Shown piece by piece: positions 24,943 to 34,295 of a DNA stretch of 64,000 nt. How positions within the stretch are numbered: position 1 is the stretch's first letter; every line of letters begins with the position of its first letter. This stretch comes from Hungatella hathewayi (GTDB taxonomy: Bacteria; Bacillota; Clostridia; Lachnospirales; Lachnospiraceae). The notes beneath the pieces are model-generated. The model was not told the DNA's origin. It saw only the letters and a list, made by a program, of their open reading frames with translations, and searched no databases. The position numbers and the translations under genes are program-made. Location of the stretch: positions 3,684,001 to 3,748,000 of the forward strand of contig CP102274.1 of assembly GCA_025149285.1 (NCBI GenBank). The letters are read 5' to 3'.

Positions 24943-25827
24943 TCATCCTTTCACGCCGGTCGAAGTCACGCCCTCCACAAAATATTTCTGCGCGGAGAAG
25001 AACAGGATCAGAGCCGGAAGCAGAGCCAGGAATGACATGGCAAGGATCTGATTCCATTCCACGATACCGCTGCTCTGGTCGATGGACATTTTAAGAGCCA
25101 GCGCCACCGGATACTTTTCCAGGCTGGTCACATAAATGAGCGGCCCCAGGAAGTCATTAAAACTCCATACAAACTGAAAGATCGTACAGCTGATCAGCGC
25201 CGGTTTCAGCGACGGTAGAAGAACCTTCATCAGTATCTGGAAGGAATTACAGCCGTCAATGGTGGCGGCCTCATCGAGATACGTGGGAATCGACCGCATG
25301 AACTGGATCAGCATGAACACGAAAAATGGTTCATTGGCAAAGATTGTCGGGGCAATCAGCGGCACATACGTATTCAAAAGCCCCATCTGCTTCCACAAAA
25401 TATAGAGCGGAATTCTCGTCACAACGGCCGGGAGAAACATGGTCGCCATCAGAAGGGAAAAGCAGATCTTTTTAAATGGAAATTCAAATCTTGCAAATCC
25501 ATACGCCACAAGCGTACTGGAGACGAGACAGAAAACGATTTTCGGAATTACAAACTTGAAGGTATTTAAGAAAAATGTGGTGAAGGTATACTTCGTCCTC
25601 GTCTTCCAGCCTTCTATGTAGGGGGTAAAATCAATCCGTTTCGGAATAAAACTGATTGAAGTAAAAATCTCATTGTTGCTCTTAAAGGTGGCGCCCACCA
25701 GCCATATAATCGGATAGATCATGACCAGCGCCACGACAATCAGAACGATATAGCGGACTGCGGCACTGACCATTAAGCGCCTGCGCCTCCGGATTTCCAC
25801 TTCGCTGTATCCACGCGTATTCTCCAT
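24943..25827 (-). CDS. Sugar ABC transporter permease, MalG type
   Basis: A 294-residue protein with six predicted membrane helices. Its binding-protein-dependent transport signature, the EAA loop, is seen in YLDEAATIDGCNSFQILMKVLLPSLKPAL near residues 185-213. It forms the channel with the MalF-type partner encoded 3 bp upstream. No ATPase gene lies in the cluster; family-1 oligosaccharide importers commonly share an MsmX-type ATPase encoded elsewhere. Substrate by context: aldouronic or xylo-oligosaccharides. Confidence 0.93.
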   Translation of the reverse strand: MENTRGYSEVEIRRRRRLMVSAAVRYIVLIVVALVMIYPIIWLVGATFKSNNEIFTSISFIPKRIDFTPYIEGWKTRTKYTFTTFFLNTFKFVIPKIVFCLVSSTLVAYGFARFEFPFKKICFSLLMATMFLPAVVTRIPLYILWKQMGLLNTYVPLIAPTIFANEPFFVFMLIQFMRSIPTYLDEAATIDGCNSFQILMKVLLPSLKPALISCTIFQFVWSFNDFLGPLIYVTSLEKYPVALALKMSIDQSSGIVEWNQILAMSFLALLPALILFFSAQKYFVEGVTSTGVKG

Positions 25828-25830
25828 CTT

Positions 25831-26703
25831 CTAATTACCTCCGTCCGAATAATAGACCCACTTGTCCTGTGTTGCAAAGAGAATCAGGGTCACAGCCACG
25901 ATGATGAGGAACAGAATCCAGCTGGCCGCACTGGCGTATCCCATGTTGAAATACTTAAACGCGTTGTCATAAATATACATGGAAGTCAGATAGGTGGCAT
26001 TCAGAGGACCCTTTCCCGTAACGAGGTACGGTCCGTTAAACTCCTGGAACGCATTGACCAGCTGCATGACCAGATTGAAGAAAATAGTTGGTGTGATTAA
26101 CGGCATGGTAATATGAATAAACGAGTGCAGCTTCGTGGAGCCATCTACACTGGCCGCTTCGTAGAGGTCCTGCGGAACATCCTTTAACGCTGCCAGAAAG
26201 ATCAGCATGGCTGAACCGAACTGCCAGACCTTTAAGATGATGATAACGCTCATCGCGCCGCCCGGCGACGAGAGCCATGCCACCGGCTGGATTCCCACAA
26301 CGCCGATGATGCGGTTGATCAGTCCATCCTGCTGGAACAAAAATCTCCACAACACCGCAACTGCCACATTTCCACCCAGCAGGGACGGAATATAGTAGGC
26401 CGTCCGGAAAAAATTGATGCCCTTCAGCTTAAAATTCAGAATATATGCAATAAACAGGGCAAACGCCAGCTGCAGCGGCACCGTAATGACGGTGTATTTC
26501 AGCGTCGCCGTGAGCGTGCCCAAAAAATCTTCATCCTTGAATAACTTCGTATAGTTGGCCAGTCCGATAAAATTAGGATCCCTAACCAGATTATAATCCG
26601 TAAAACTGATAATTAATGCATTGATAAACGGATATAATGTGAGAAAGACCATACCGATCAGCCATGGAAGGATATATACGAGTCCCATTTTACTCTTCTT
26701 CAA
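25831..26703 (-). CDS. Sugar ABC transporter permease, MalF type
   Basis: A 290-residue membrane protein with six helices and the EAA-loop signature DLYEAASVDGSTKLHSFIH near residues 180-200. It starts after an intergenic hairpin that separates it from the highly expressed binding-protein gene. It partners with the MalG-type permease 3 bp downstream and with the solute-binding lipoprotein for import of oligosaccharides. Confidence 0.93.
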   Translation of the reverse strand: MKKSKMGLVYILPWLIGMVFLTLYPFINALIISFTDYNLVRDPNFIGLANYTKLFKDEDFLGTLTATLKYTVITVPLQLAFALFIAYILNFKLKGINFFRTAYYIPSLLGGNVAVAVLWRFLFQQDGLINRIIGVVGIQPVAWLSSPGGAMSVIIILKVWQFGSAMLIFLAALKDVPQDLYEAASVDGSTKLHSFIHITMPLITPTIFFNLVMQLVNAFQEFNGPYLVTGKGPLNATYLTSMYIYDNAFKYFNMGYASAASWILFLIIVAVTLILFATQDKWVYYSDGGN

Positions 26704-26730
26704 CGAATTTCCTCCTTCTTTCTAACGGTT

Positions 26731-26759
26731 CCGGCAAAAGAGCGGTACTCTTCTGCCGG
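26731..26759. other. Intergenic hairpin between binding-protein and permease genes
   Basis: CCGGCA-AAAGAG pairs with CTCTT-C-TGCCGG around CGGTA, without a T tract. Such stem-loops commonly stabilise the upstream binding-protein mRNA or partly attenuate the permease genes. Confidence 0.6.
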
Positions 26760-26782
26760 ATAAGCCAGTCACATGGAATTTC

Positions 26783-28177
26783 TTACTTTCCGTAATCCTG
26801 TTTCAGTTTTGCAACCTGTTCGCTGGTAGCGTCGAAGATGGCCTGTGCGGCTTCCTCCGCCGTACTCTTTCCAAACTCAAATTTCTCGTAATTGCTTTCA
26901 TAGGAATTGGTAAATACTGCGTTTTCAAAAATCGGGGAATTGTTAATGACCTTTGCTTCGTCGGTGAAATCGTACGCCTGCTTTACGGCCCCTTCAATCT
27001 GTCCGTCTGCCTCTAAGGAAGCCTTTGCCGCCCTGGAAGCCACCATACCGCGTGTTGATCCCATCAGCTTCGTCCCTTCCGGGTCATTTAAGATGTACTG
27101 TAAAAATTCAGCCGCCTCTTTCGGATTCTTTGTGTCCTTTGAGATTGCGAAGAGCAGTGACGGTTTTGCCATGGTTCCCTCGAATGCCGCGCCTTCGATG
27201 ACAGGAAGCGGAGCCACTACCAGCTCATCGCCCTTGTCTTCCAGGGTCTTCGCGTTGGAGGCGATTCCGCCGGTCCATTCCAGGACTCCCACGTATCCGC
27301 CGTTAATGTACTTTGCATTCTGTGCAATCGATACTGGCTCATTGCCGACATTCTCAATGTAGTCTTTTCTGGAACAGAATACATGGGCATCCGCCAGATC
27401 TTTATACCAGAGAAGTGCTTCCTTATAGTCATCAACCGTGTAATTCATGCTTAAATCTTCCGCAAATTCTCCTTTTCCGGTCTTCTGCTGCAGATAGTAA
27501 ACCGCAGCAAAGCGGAAGGTCGGGCTGACGATCATGTAAGTATTCGGATCCTGCTGTGTAAAGATTTTGGCAGCCTCCTTATACTCCTCAAACGTCTTTG
27601 GCAGTTCTGTAATACCGGCCCTGTCATAGGCGGATTTGTTGACGTATAAGCCCAGCGTGTTCTGACCGTACGGAACTGCCTGCATCTTGCCTCCGGTCTT
27701 GCCGAATTCTAAGAATCCCTCGTCATACTGACTGAAGTCGAAGATATCCTTTACCTGGTCGAGATCGTAAAATCCCTCCCCGTTGGGGCTGTACTGGATG
27801 ACCCACGGGTAGTTTACGGTCATGACATCCGCCGCGGTTCCCCCTGCATAGCGGGTTGCGAAGGTCTCCTCCAGATTACCGAAGCCAGAGGGTTCACCGG
27901 TCACCTCAATCGCTCCCGCATGAGCCGCGTTAAAGGCGTCGATGGCGTTCTGTGTCGCCTGATGGCGGTCGTCATTGCCCCACCAGGAAAAGCTTAATTT
28001 TGCTGTCTCTCCGGAAGGCTTTGCCGCTTCCGTCGGCTCTCCTTCGGCTTTCTTCTCCGTCTCCACAGCACCCGTGTTCTCTGTTTTCGCGGTGTTTCCC
28101 CCGCCGCATGCGGTTACTGCCATGCCTGCTGCCAGAATCGCTGCACATACCATACCTGCTTTACTCCATTTTTTCAT
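26783..28177 (-). CDS. Family-1 extracellular solute-binding lipoprotein
   Basis: A 464-residue binding protein. Signal peptide with lipobox VTAC (acylated Cys near residue 24), a Gly/Glu/Ala-rich tether, then the two-lobed family-1 fold starting LSFSWWGNDDRHQ. Aromatic-rich regions such as YLQQKTGKGEF suit oligosaccharide binding. It feeds the MalF/MalG-type permeases encoded directly downstream. Upstream is the GH67 alpha-glucuronidase gene, 23 bp away, so the ligand is probably a glucuronic-acid-substituted xylo-oligosaccharide. That ligand is inferred from context. Confidence 0.92.
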   Translation of the reverse strand: MKKWSKAGMVCAAILAAGMAVTACGGGNTAKTENTGAVETEKKAEGEPTEAAKPSGETAKLSFSWWGNDDRHQATQNAIDAFNAAHAGAIEVTGEPSGFGNLEETFATRYAGGTAADVMTVNYPWVIQYSPNGEGFYDLDQVKDIFDFSQYDEGFLEFGKTGGKMQAVPYGQNTLGLYVNKSAYDRAGITELPKTFEEYKEAAKIFTQQDPNTYMIVSPTFRFAAVYYLQQKTGKGEFAEDLSMNYTVDDYKEALLWYKDLADAHVFCSRKDYIENVGNEPVSIAQNAKYINGGYVGVLEWTGGIASNAKTLEDKGDELVVAPLPVIEGAAFEGTMAKPSLLFAISKDTKNPKEAAEFLQYILNDPEGTKLMGSTRGMVASRAAKASLEADGQIEGAVKQAYDFTDEAKVINNSPIFENAVFTNSYESNYEKFEFGKSTAEEAAQAIFDATSEQVAKLKQDYGK

Positions 28178-28200
28178 AACGATACCTCTTTCCTTTTGTT

Positions 28201-30165
28201 TTATTGATATATTCTTCTTCCCTTCTCATCGGGTATCCCCGATTTACGGTAAAAATACGTGTTCACCTGGTCACGCCAGTTCACGGCATTTTCATACTGC
28301 CATGCGAGGCGTTCCTTCACATTGAAGTAGCTCTCCTCATCCAGGGAGTCCTTTAAGCTGTCCCATAACGCCTGATACTCAAGGACCTTCTCCACCCCCC
28401 GGAAATGAGTGTCATAGATATGCTGAATCACTGTTTTTCCCGACTGTAGCACATGGGTGTAGGGCACGTGGTGGAAAAAGAGCAGAAGCTCATCGGGACA
28501 CGTCGAAAGGTCATCATATTCCTCAAATCGCGGGTCGGAGTACTGTCTTGTATACGCGGTTCCCGTCTTCACGGTTCTGTCTCTTCCCACGCCATCCCGG
28601 TCGGCATAGTGGTACGTTCCCCATCTGTCATACTCATATCCGTCCACATCGACGCCGTAATGAATCTTTGGCCTGCACATAAACCCGACTGCCAGCGGAC
28701 AGGTGTAATCTTCATAGACCTCTCTGGAGGTACACAGAAGCGCCGTCACCCGGTCTTCCTCTTCTGCCGTCAGACAGAAGCTCTGGCGAACCCATTCCCC
28801 GGCAATCTCCTCCGGTGATAAACCGTTATCCCACGAGAGTCTGCCGAAGCCGTAGAGATTGGCCTGCGCCAGCTTGTTTCCCGTCCAGTTGGAATCCATG
28901 CCCACATTGCCTACGCCCGCTATCCCCGATCTGCTTCTGATCTGCGAATGGTTTCGCACCGCATCGTTCACGGTGAGCCCATCCCCATACTTCGTATCAA
29001 AATCCAGCGTCTCCTTCCACATCGGTACCAGATAGCAGACATCCTTCTGATGTCCGGTGTATTCCTGCGTTATCTGAAATTCCAGGATCTGGTTTGTCTT
29101 TTCCAATGCTCCGAAGAGCGGTGATACCGGTTCCCGGATCTGGAAGTCAATCGGTCCGTTTTTAATCTGAAGAATCACATTGTCCTCAAAGTGTCCGTCC
29201 AGCTTTTTGAAAATATCGTAGGCAGCCCTGGCCCGGTCCGCCTTCCGGTTCCACCAGTCCTGGGCACAGTCGTATACGAAACAGCGCCAGATAATCAGCC
29301 CGCCGTATGGCCGGACCGCCCGGGCCAGCATGTTGGCGCCCTCATCGTGATCTCTACCGTAGGTAAACGGGCCGGGCTCCCCTTCCGAATCCGCCTTCAC
29401 CACGAAACCGGCAAAATCAGGAATTTCTTCGTAGATATGTCTCACCGTCTCTTCCCACCAGGCTGCGACCTCCGGATTAAGCGGGTCGGCATTCGTTAAT
29501 CCGCCCACCGTCATGGGCGCCGCATAGTTTATGGAGAGGAATGTTTTAATCCCGTATGCAGTCAGAACATCCGCGATCTTTCTGATCTCTGCAGGCGCAT
29601 CTCCCTGCACAAAAAATGTTTCCAGCTTATGTACATTGACATTGTTAATCGAAACTGCATTGATCCCTGCCGAGGCCAGCAGCCTGGCATACTGGCGGAT
29701 CAGTTCCATATCGCCCCGAAATGTGTTGTTGTCGAAAAATATGGATTCTCCCGCGTATCCACGCTCGATGGAGCCGTCAAAATTATCCCAGTGGTTGATC
29801 ATGCGGATACTCTGGTCCGGTACTGATTCATATGGGAATTCTCCGGCGCGGTCCGTAATTAAAAGCCGGTACAGCCCGTACATGCCGTAGAGGGCGCCCG
29901 AAGCGGCCGTGCTCGTCACCACATAACCGTTTTCCGTCTCTTCGATCCGGTATCCCTCCTGTCCCAGCTTCTCGTCAGCCGTTCTCGAAAAGACGATGGC
30001 GGCCTCCGGCCGTTCGCAGCGCCGTACTTCCCCGAACAGCAGCGGCATCTCCCTCTCAATCGTCTCCGCAATCGCCGTATTTTCCATATCTTCCATATAA
30101 TAAGTAAAAATCTTTCTGTTTTGCACTTGTTTTGCCAGCCAGCAGAAGTCTCTCAGTTCGTGCAT
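28201..30165 (-). CDS. GH67 alpha-glucuronidase
   Basis: A 654-residue GH67 enzyme that removes 4-O-methyl-glucuronic acid from the non-reducing end of aldouronic oligosaccharides. The TIM-barrel core has the family hallmark [20 protein letters not shown] near residues 258-277, whose Glu is the catalytic acid. [12 protein letters not shown] and [10 protein letters not shown] hold the Asp and Glu assigned as catalytic base in the family. No signal peptide is present, so it works on imported substrates. The start overlaps the MocA-type gene by 13 bp, and GGAGG lies about 10 bases upstream. Confidence 0.95.
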   Translation of the reverse strand: MHELRDFCWLAKQVQNRKIFTYYMEDMENTAIAETIEREMPLLFGEVRRCERPEAAIVFSRTADEKLGQEGYRIEETENGYVVTSTAASGALYGMYGLYRLLITDRAGEFPYESVPDQSIRMINHWDNFDGSIERGYAGESIFFDNNTFRGDMELIRQYARLLASAGINAVSINNVNVHKLETFFVQGDAPAEIRKIADVLTAYGIKTFLSINYAAPMTVGGLTNADPLNPEVAAWWEETVRHIYEEIPDFAGFVVKADSEGEPGPFTYGRDHDEGANMLARAVRPYGGLIIWRCFVYDCAQDWWNRKADRARAAYDIFKKLDGHFEDNVILQIKNGPIDFQIREPVSPLFGALEKTNQILEFQITQEYTGHQKDVCYLVPMWKETLDFDTKYGDGLTVNDAVRNHSQIRSRSGIAGVGNVGMDSNWTGNKLAQANLYGFGRLSWDNGLSPEEIAGEWVRQSFCLTAEEEDRVTALLCTSREVYEDYTCPLAVGFMCRPKIHYGVDVDGYEYDRWGTYHYADRDGVGRDRTVKTGTAYTRQYSDPRFEEYDDLSTCPDELLLFFHHVPYTHVLQSGKTVIQHIYDTHFRGVEKVLEYQALWDSLKDSLDEESYFNVKERLAWQYENAVNWRDQVNTYFYRKSGIPDEKGRRIYQ

Positions 30166-31307
30166 GTTTTTTCGTCCTCCACAGCGCCTTTACTCGACTG
30201 CGCCTCTTTCTTTTCATAAAAATGCTTTACATTTGCCAAAAATCCTTTTTTCGTGTAGAAGGGGGAATCGGACAATATGGGAAGTTGGGCCGCCCTCCCG
30301 GTAAATCCAGCCTGATAAACCGCGGTGATCACCTCCAGTGCCAGACGTCCGTCCATACTGTTCTCCGGCGGCGTCTCCCCGCCTTCTAAAAAGCGCAGAA
30401 CCGTATCAATCTGTCCGGCATGTTCCGTGTAGGGAAGCGGCGGCTGTTCCTCCCGGATTTTCAGAAGCCTGTCTTCGATCTCCCGGTTCTCAGCCGGAAA
30501 GCCGGTACGGTCCGAACGGCTGCTCTTCACCTGCCACGGAGACGAAAGCCCCGCCCTCTCGCACTGAAACACCAGCCTCTGCCCCTCCCCGTGCGTCACG
30601 AGGGAGGCCGTCACTGTGACGACCGCACCGCTGTCATAGGTGAGAACCGCCGCGGACACATCTTCCACCTCGGCGTTATCGTGGGCAGTATTACTTAACA
30701 CCGCCGTAACGGTTTTGGGGCTTCCCATGATCCAGTTCAGCAGATCGATCTGATGCACCGCATGATTTAACGTGCAGCCGCCGCCTTCCTTCTCCCACGT
30801 TCCCCTCCACCATAAGTTGTAATACTCCCGGCCTCTGAACCAGAGGGACTCCACCTGCCCAAACAGAACCCGTCCCACGGCTCCGGAGGCGATCATATTC
30901 TTTAAATTCCGGTTATCCTGCAGATAGCGGTTCTGGGAGATGACACCCAGATAACAGCCCGTCTCCTTCTGCGCTCTGATCATCTCGTCACATTCCTCCA
31001 GAGAGGAGGCCATGGGCTTTTCCACCAGGACATGTTTTCCCGCCCTCATACAGGATACGGCGCTCTCCGCATGTGTAAACGGCGGCGTACAGATGCTCAC
31101 CAGATGAATATCCGGCCGTTTTACCATTTCCCTGAAGCTGCTGTAAATCTCCGTATCCTCCAAATGGTATTTTTCCTTTAAGCGCTCCGCCTTCTCAGGC
31201 ATGAGATCGCATAATGCCACAATCCGGCACCGGCCGTGAAAGGCTGCGTATGCTTCTATATGGCGTTCTGAAATCACTCCTGTACCGATTATTGCGACAC
31301 CGGTCAT
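30153..31307 (-). CDS. Gfo/Idh/MocA-family NAD(P)-dependent oxidoreductase
   Basis: A 384-residue protein. N-terminal Rossmann fold with [13 protein letters not shown] (GxGxxxxxH), the segment [14 protein letters not shown] carrying the conserved EKP lysine, and a C-terminal domain with [18 protein letters not shown] whose His residues match the family active site. It is the first gene of the glucuronoxylan operon, with GGGAGG before its ATG. It probably oxidises or epimerises a sugar or uronic acid released by GH67, but its substrate is not deducible. Its 3' end overlaps the GH67 start. Confidence 0.9.
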   Translation of the reverse strand: MTGVAIIGTGVISERHIEAYAAFHGRCRIVALCDLMPEKAERLKEKYHLEDTEIYSSFREMVKRPDIHLVSICTPPFTHAESAVSCMRAGKHVLVEKPMASSLEECDEMIRAQKETGCYLGVISQNRYLQDNRNLKNMIASGAVGRVLFGQVESLWFRGREYYNLWWRGTWEKEGGGCTLNHAVHQIDLLNWIMGSPKTVTAVLSNTAHDNAEVEDVSAAVLTYDSGAVVTVTASLVTHGEGQRLVFQCERAGLSSPWQVKSSRSDRTGFPAENREIEDRLLKIREEQPPLPYTEHAGQIDTVLRFLEGGETPPENSMDGRLALEVITAVYQAGFTGRAAQLPILSDSPFYTKKGFLANVKHFYEKKEAQSSKGAVEDEKTCTN

Positions 31308-31395
31308 CGTCTCCCCTCCCTTTTGTACTTTTTACAACTGTACATTTCCGTTTTCCTATGCAAAATGTTTTTTAATATTGTTTATTTACAAATGC

Positions 31396-31401
31396 ATTAT
31401 A
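31396..31401 (-). promoter_or_regulatory. Extended -10 of the glucuronoxylan operon
   Basis: On the minus strand TGTTATAAT gives an extended -10 (TGnTATAAT); the -35 at 17 bases is a weak TTCATT. It lies 89 bp before the oxidoreductase start, divergent from the AraC-gene promoter. Confidence 0.5.
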
Positions 31402-31482
31402 ACAAGTTGCACAACAAAAATGAATGAAGGAATCAAAGGCCATTTGTAATTATTAAAGATTAAATTCTGTTTAAAATCTCCG

Positions 31483-31511
31483 TTGCGCATTTGTTTTGCC
31501 TATTCTATAAT
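31483..31511 (+). promoter_or_regulatory. Promoter of the AraC-type regulator gene
   Basis: TTGCGC and TATAAT with a 17-base spacer, about 50 bases before the start codon. Confidence 0.7.
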
Positions 31512-31563
31512 GAAGCTAAACCGACAACCCCGATCCTGCGTTTCAGGAAGATAAGGAGCTTAT

Positions 31564-32403
31564 ATGAATCTGGACTTTAACAATATGATTCCTGAACTTC
31601 ATTATTACATTCACAGGAAGTGCACGCCAAACTGGAAGATTGAACCCCATGTGATCCCCTTTATCGACATCACCTATGTCATCGACGGAAAAGCGGAATA
31701 CAACATCGGCGGCCGCACCTACATTGTAAAAAAGGGGGATTTGATCTGCATTCCCCAGAACACCTTCCGCTCAGCCGTCAATATACCGGAAGATTTAATG
31801 GAATGCTACTCCACGAATATCTTCCTGCGCAATCAGTTCGGCCAGGAGGCATACTTACCCGTTCCCATTATCAGCCACATCGGGATCATACCGCGGCTGA
31901 TCTCGCGCTTCCACGAAATTCACGAGGAATGGGTGCAGAAGGATTTTGGATATATGCTGAAAATACGCGGAATCCTGTGCCTTATCCTGTATCAGATATC
32001 GAATCTGATCTTAAATGAGAATCACTTAAGCCAGGAAGACCCCCGGATCAAGAGCAGCATCCGCTATATGAGCCTGCACTATGCGGAACCGCTGACCATC
32101 GACAGGATGGCAGAACAGTTTCATCTCCATCCCGTCTATTATGGAAGCCTCTTTCGGGAGGCCATGGGGATGACATTCAAACAGTATCTCATCTCTCTCC
32201 GTTTAAACTACGCGGAAAACATGCTGAAAAGCGGTGAGTACAGCGTCAGCGAAGTAGCTCTCCAATGCGGATTTTCCGACATTTTCTACTTCAGCAAGCT
32301 GTTTAAGGAAAAGAAAGGAATCCCGCCCTCCGGCATGTTTCCGCCGGAAAGAAGGAAGAAAAAAAAAGAAATTACATCATTATCAGGAGGAAAAGCGGAA
32401 TGA
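31564..32403 (+). CDS. AraC-family transcriptional regulator
   Basis: A 279-residue protein. The N-terminal cupin-like ligand domain covers about residues 20-110 (GGRTYIVKKGDLICIPQNT). The C-terminal double helix-turn-helix has IDRMAEQFHLHPVYYGSLFR and LQCGFSDIFYFSKLFKEKKG. It is divergent from the glucuronoxylan operon and is its likely activator. AAGGAG is located 5 bases before the ATG. The downstream SDR gene overlaps its stop by 4 bp. Confidence 0.93.
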   Translation: MNLDFNNMIPELHYYIHRKCTPNWKIEPHVIPFIDITYVIDGKAEYNIGGRTYIVKKGDLICIPQNTFRSAVNIPEDLMECYSTNIFLRNQFGQEAYLPVPIISHIGIIPRLISRFHEIHEEWVQKDFGYMLKIRGILCLILYQISNLILNENHLSQEDPRIKSSIRYMSLHYAEPLTIDRMAEQFHLHPVYYGSLFREAMGMTFKQYLISLRLNYAENMLKSGEYSVSEVALQCGFSDIFYFSKLFKEKKGIPPSGMFPPERRKKKKEITSLSGGKAE

Positions 32404-33326
32404 AAGCACTGATTATCGGAGGAAGCGGCGGCTTAAGCGGCGCGCTGGCTTCCATGGCAAAGGAATCGTATGAGGTATGGGCCCTTACAAGGGGAAAACG
32501 CCCTCTGGGAGAAGGGATCATCCCGCTCCGCGCGGACCGGGACAACGAGGAGGAATTCCGCAGCGCGGTTTTGGGAGCCGGCGTCACATGGGATGTGGTT
32601 TTTGACTGTATCTGCATGAATGAACGCCACGCAGAGCAGGATTTAGAAGTGCTGTCCAAAGTAAGCGGACGGCTTGTTGTCATCTCAACCGATTCTGTCT
32701 ACGATCCCGCCCGCAAGCGGACGCCGCAGACAGAGGAGGGCTTCTTCGTGGAGGAGACAGGCACGCCCGGGGAGTGCAGCTATGCAGGAAACAAGAGAAA
32801 AATGGAGGAAGTCTTTCTGCGCTGTTTTTCCGGCGAAGAACGCTGCAGTCTGAATGTCACACTGTTTCGCCCGGGTCACATCTATGGCCCCGGCTTTCTG
32901 ATCGGCTGTTATCCGGAGCACAGCCGCCAGAAGGAACTGCCGGATCTCATTCTCGCCGGTCAGCCGCTCTCTCTTGTAGCCAGCGGCATCTATGTGACCC
33001 AGCCCATCTTCGTCCGTGATCTGGCGCGCGTGATGCTGGAGTGTGTGGATAAACCCGGCACATTTCAGCAGATTTTCTGTATCGGCGGGCCGGAGGCGGT
33101 GGAAAACCGCATCTACTATGAGATTCTCGGAAAGCTTCTGGGCGTGGAGACCGTTATCCGCGAGCTGCCGCTCACGGGGTACCTGGATGCCCACCCCGAC
33201 TATTCCGGCCACTTATGCCACAGAATTTACGATTTATCCAAACTAAAGGCCGCAGGCGTTGAACTGCCCGCCACCCCCCTTGAGGAAGGCTTAAAGCTGC
33301 ATCTGGAGTCTCTTGGATATCTATAA
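32400..33326 (+). CDS. NAD(P)-dependent epimerase/dehydratase (extended SDR)
   Basis: A 308-residue Rossmann protein. GGSGGLSGALA is the nucleotide loop, STDSVYD the conserved strand with the active Ser/Thr, and SYAGNKRKME the YxxxK catalytic pair. RPGHIYGPG and a C-terminal substrate region follow. It overlaps the AraC-type gene by 4 bp (ATGA) and is translationally coupled to it. The coupling suggests it acts on a sugar nucleotide or sugar of the adjacent glucuronoxylan pathway, or makes the regulator's effector. The substrate is not known. Confidence 0.82.
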   Translation: MKALIIGGSGGLSGALASMAKESYEVWALTRGKRPLGEGIIPLRADRDNEEEFRSAVLGAGVTWDVVFDCICMNERHAEQDLEVLSKVSGRLVVISTDSVYDPARKRTPQTEEGFFVEETGTPGECSYAGNKRKMEEVFLRCFSGEERCSLNVTLFRPGHIYGPGFLIGCYPEHSRQKELPDLILAGQPLSLVASGIYVTQPIFVRDLARVMLECVDKPGTFQQIFCIGGPEAVENRIYYEILGKLLGVETVIRELPLTGYLDAHPDYSGHLCHRIYDLSKLKAAGVELPATPLEEGLKLHLESLGYL

Positions 33327-33363
33327 ACCGCCGGGGCGGTTCCGATTGGTATAAACAAAAGAA

Positions 33364-33593
33364 AGTGTCTGGAAAACCAATTTTTTTCTCGCCTTTGGGG
33401 GCGGAGCGGTCTGATATCCCAGTGTGCCGACATCTGAATACGAGTCATAGAAAATGGCCGGGATTGGCGAACACATGCATTTTGTGTACGACAATCCCGG
33501 CCATTTTCTATGGGGAGTAGGAAGCAAGGCGGACACGGGATATCAGACCGCTCCGCCCCCAAAGGCGAGAAAAAAATTGATTTTCCGGACACT
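33364..33593. repeat. 230-bp two-tier inverted-repeat element
   Basis: The outer arms 33364-33420 and 33537-33593 (57 bp each) are complementary except for one G-U pair and one mismatch. Inside, 33446-33465 and 33493-33512 form a perfect 20-bp stem with a loop containing ACACA/TGTGT. It fills the space between two convergent genes. It may be a small non-autonomous element or an exaggerated bidirectional terminator. No ORF is credible inside it. Confidence 0.85.
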
Positions 33594-33601
33594 CTTTTCA
33601 T

Positions 33602-34282
33602 CTATCTCTGTTCTTCTGACAGATACCGTTCAAACTTATTTATATGATCGCGCTTTCCGATTACCACGATCACGTCTTCCTTCCGGAAGCGGTACGTTGG
33701 CTGAATATCGATCGTCGTATCCCGTTCCCTCTCCATCGCCACGATGTTTAAGCCGAACCGGTTGCGGATTCCGGCTTCCATCACACTCCTGCCCTCCAGT
33801 ACACTTGTCAGCCTGATTTCCGATACCGCAATATCGTCGTTTAGACTGATAAAATCCAGCGCATGCGGGGATACGAGGCGTCTTGCTAAGCGGATGGCAA
33901 TATCCTTCTCCGGATATACCACCTCAGCGCCGATCTTCTCCAGAACACAGCCGTGTTCCGCACTGGTGGCCTTCGAGATTACGCGTGGCACTCCCATGGA
34001 GATTACAGTCAGTGTAGCCAGTATACTGGTATCAATCTTCTCTCCAATACACACAATCACCGTCTCGCAGTTCTGGATTCCGGCACTCTCAAAGGAGTCA
34101 CGGTCAATCCCCTCCACGACAAAGGCCTCCGAAACGAGGTCACGGATCTGTTTCACCTTGCTCTCCGTATTGTCAACCACCATCACTTCTTTTCCGGCCT
34201 CCGAAAGGGCCGTGGCCAATGCGGTCCCGAATCTTCCCAGGCCAATAATTCCATATTCTATCGTATCATTTCGACGTTTCAT
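33602..34282 (-). CDS. Ktr/Trk potassium uptake regulatory subunit (TrkA/KtrA type)
   Basis: A 226-residue cytoplasmic protein. The N-terminal RCK domain has the dinucleotide-binding GLGRFGTALATALSEAG and a following acidic VVDNTE. The C-terminal TrkA_C domain starts near residue 140 and ends VIVVIGKRDHINKFE. One RCK unit fits KtrA rather than two-unit TrkA. It forms a ring that gates the membrane subunit encoded 13 bp upstream in response to nucleotide binding. Confidence 0.93.
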   Translation of the reverse strand: MKRRNDTIEYGIIGLGRFGTALATALSEAGKEVMVVDNTESKVKQIRDLVSEAFVVEGIDRDSFESAGIQNCETVIVCIGEKIDTSILATLTVISMGVPRVISKATSAEHGCVLEKIGAEVVYPEKDIAIRLARRLVSPHALDFISLNDDIAVSEIRLTSVLEGRSVMEAGIRNRFGLNIVAMERERDTTIDIQPTYRFRKEDVIVVIGKRDHINKFERYLSEEQR

Positions 34283-34295
34283 CTCGTTCTCTCCT

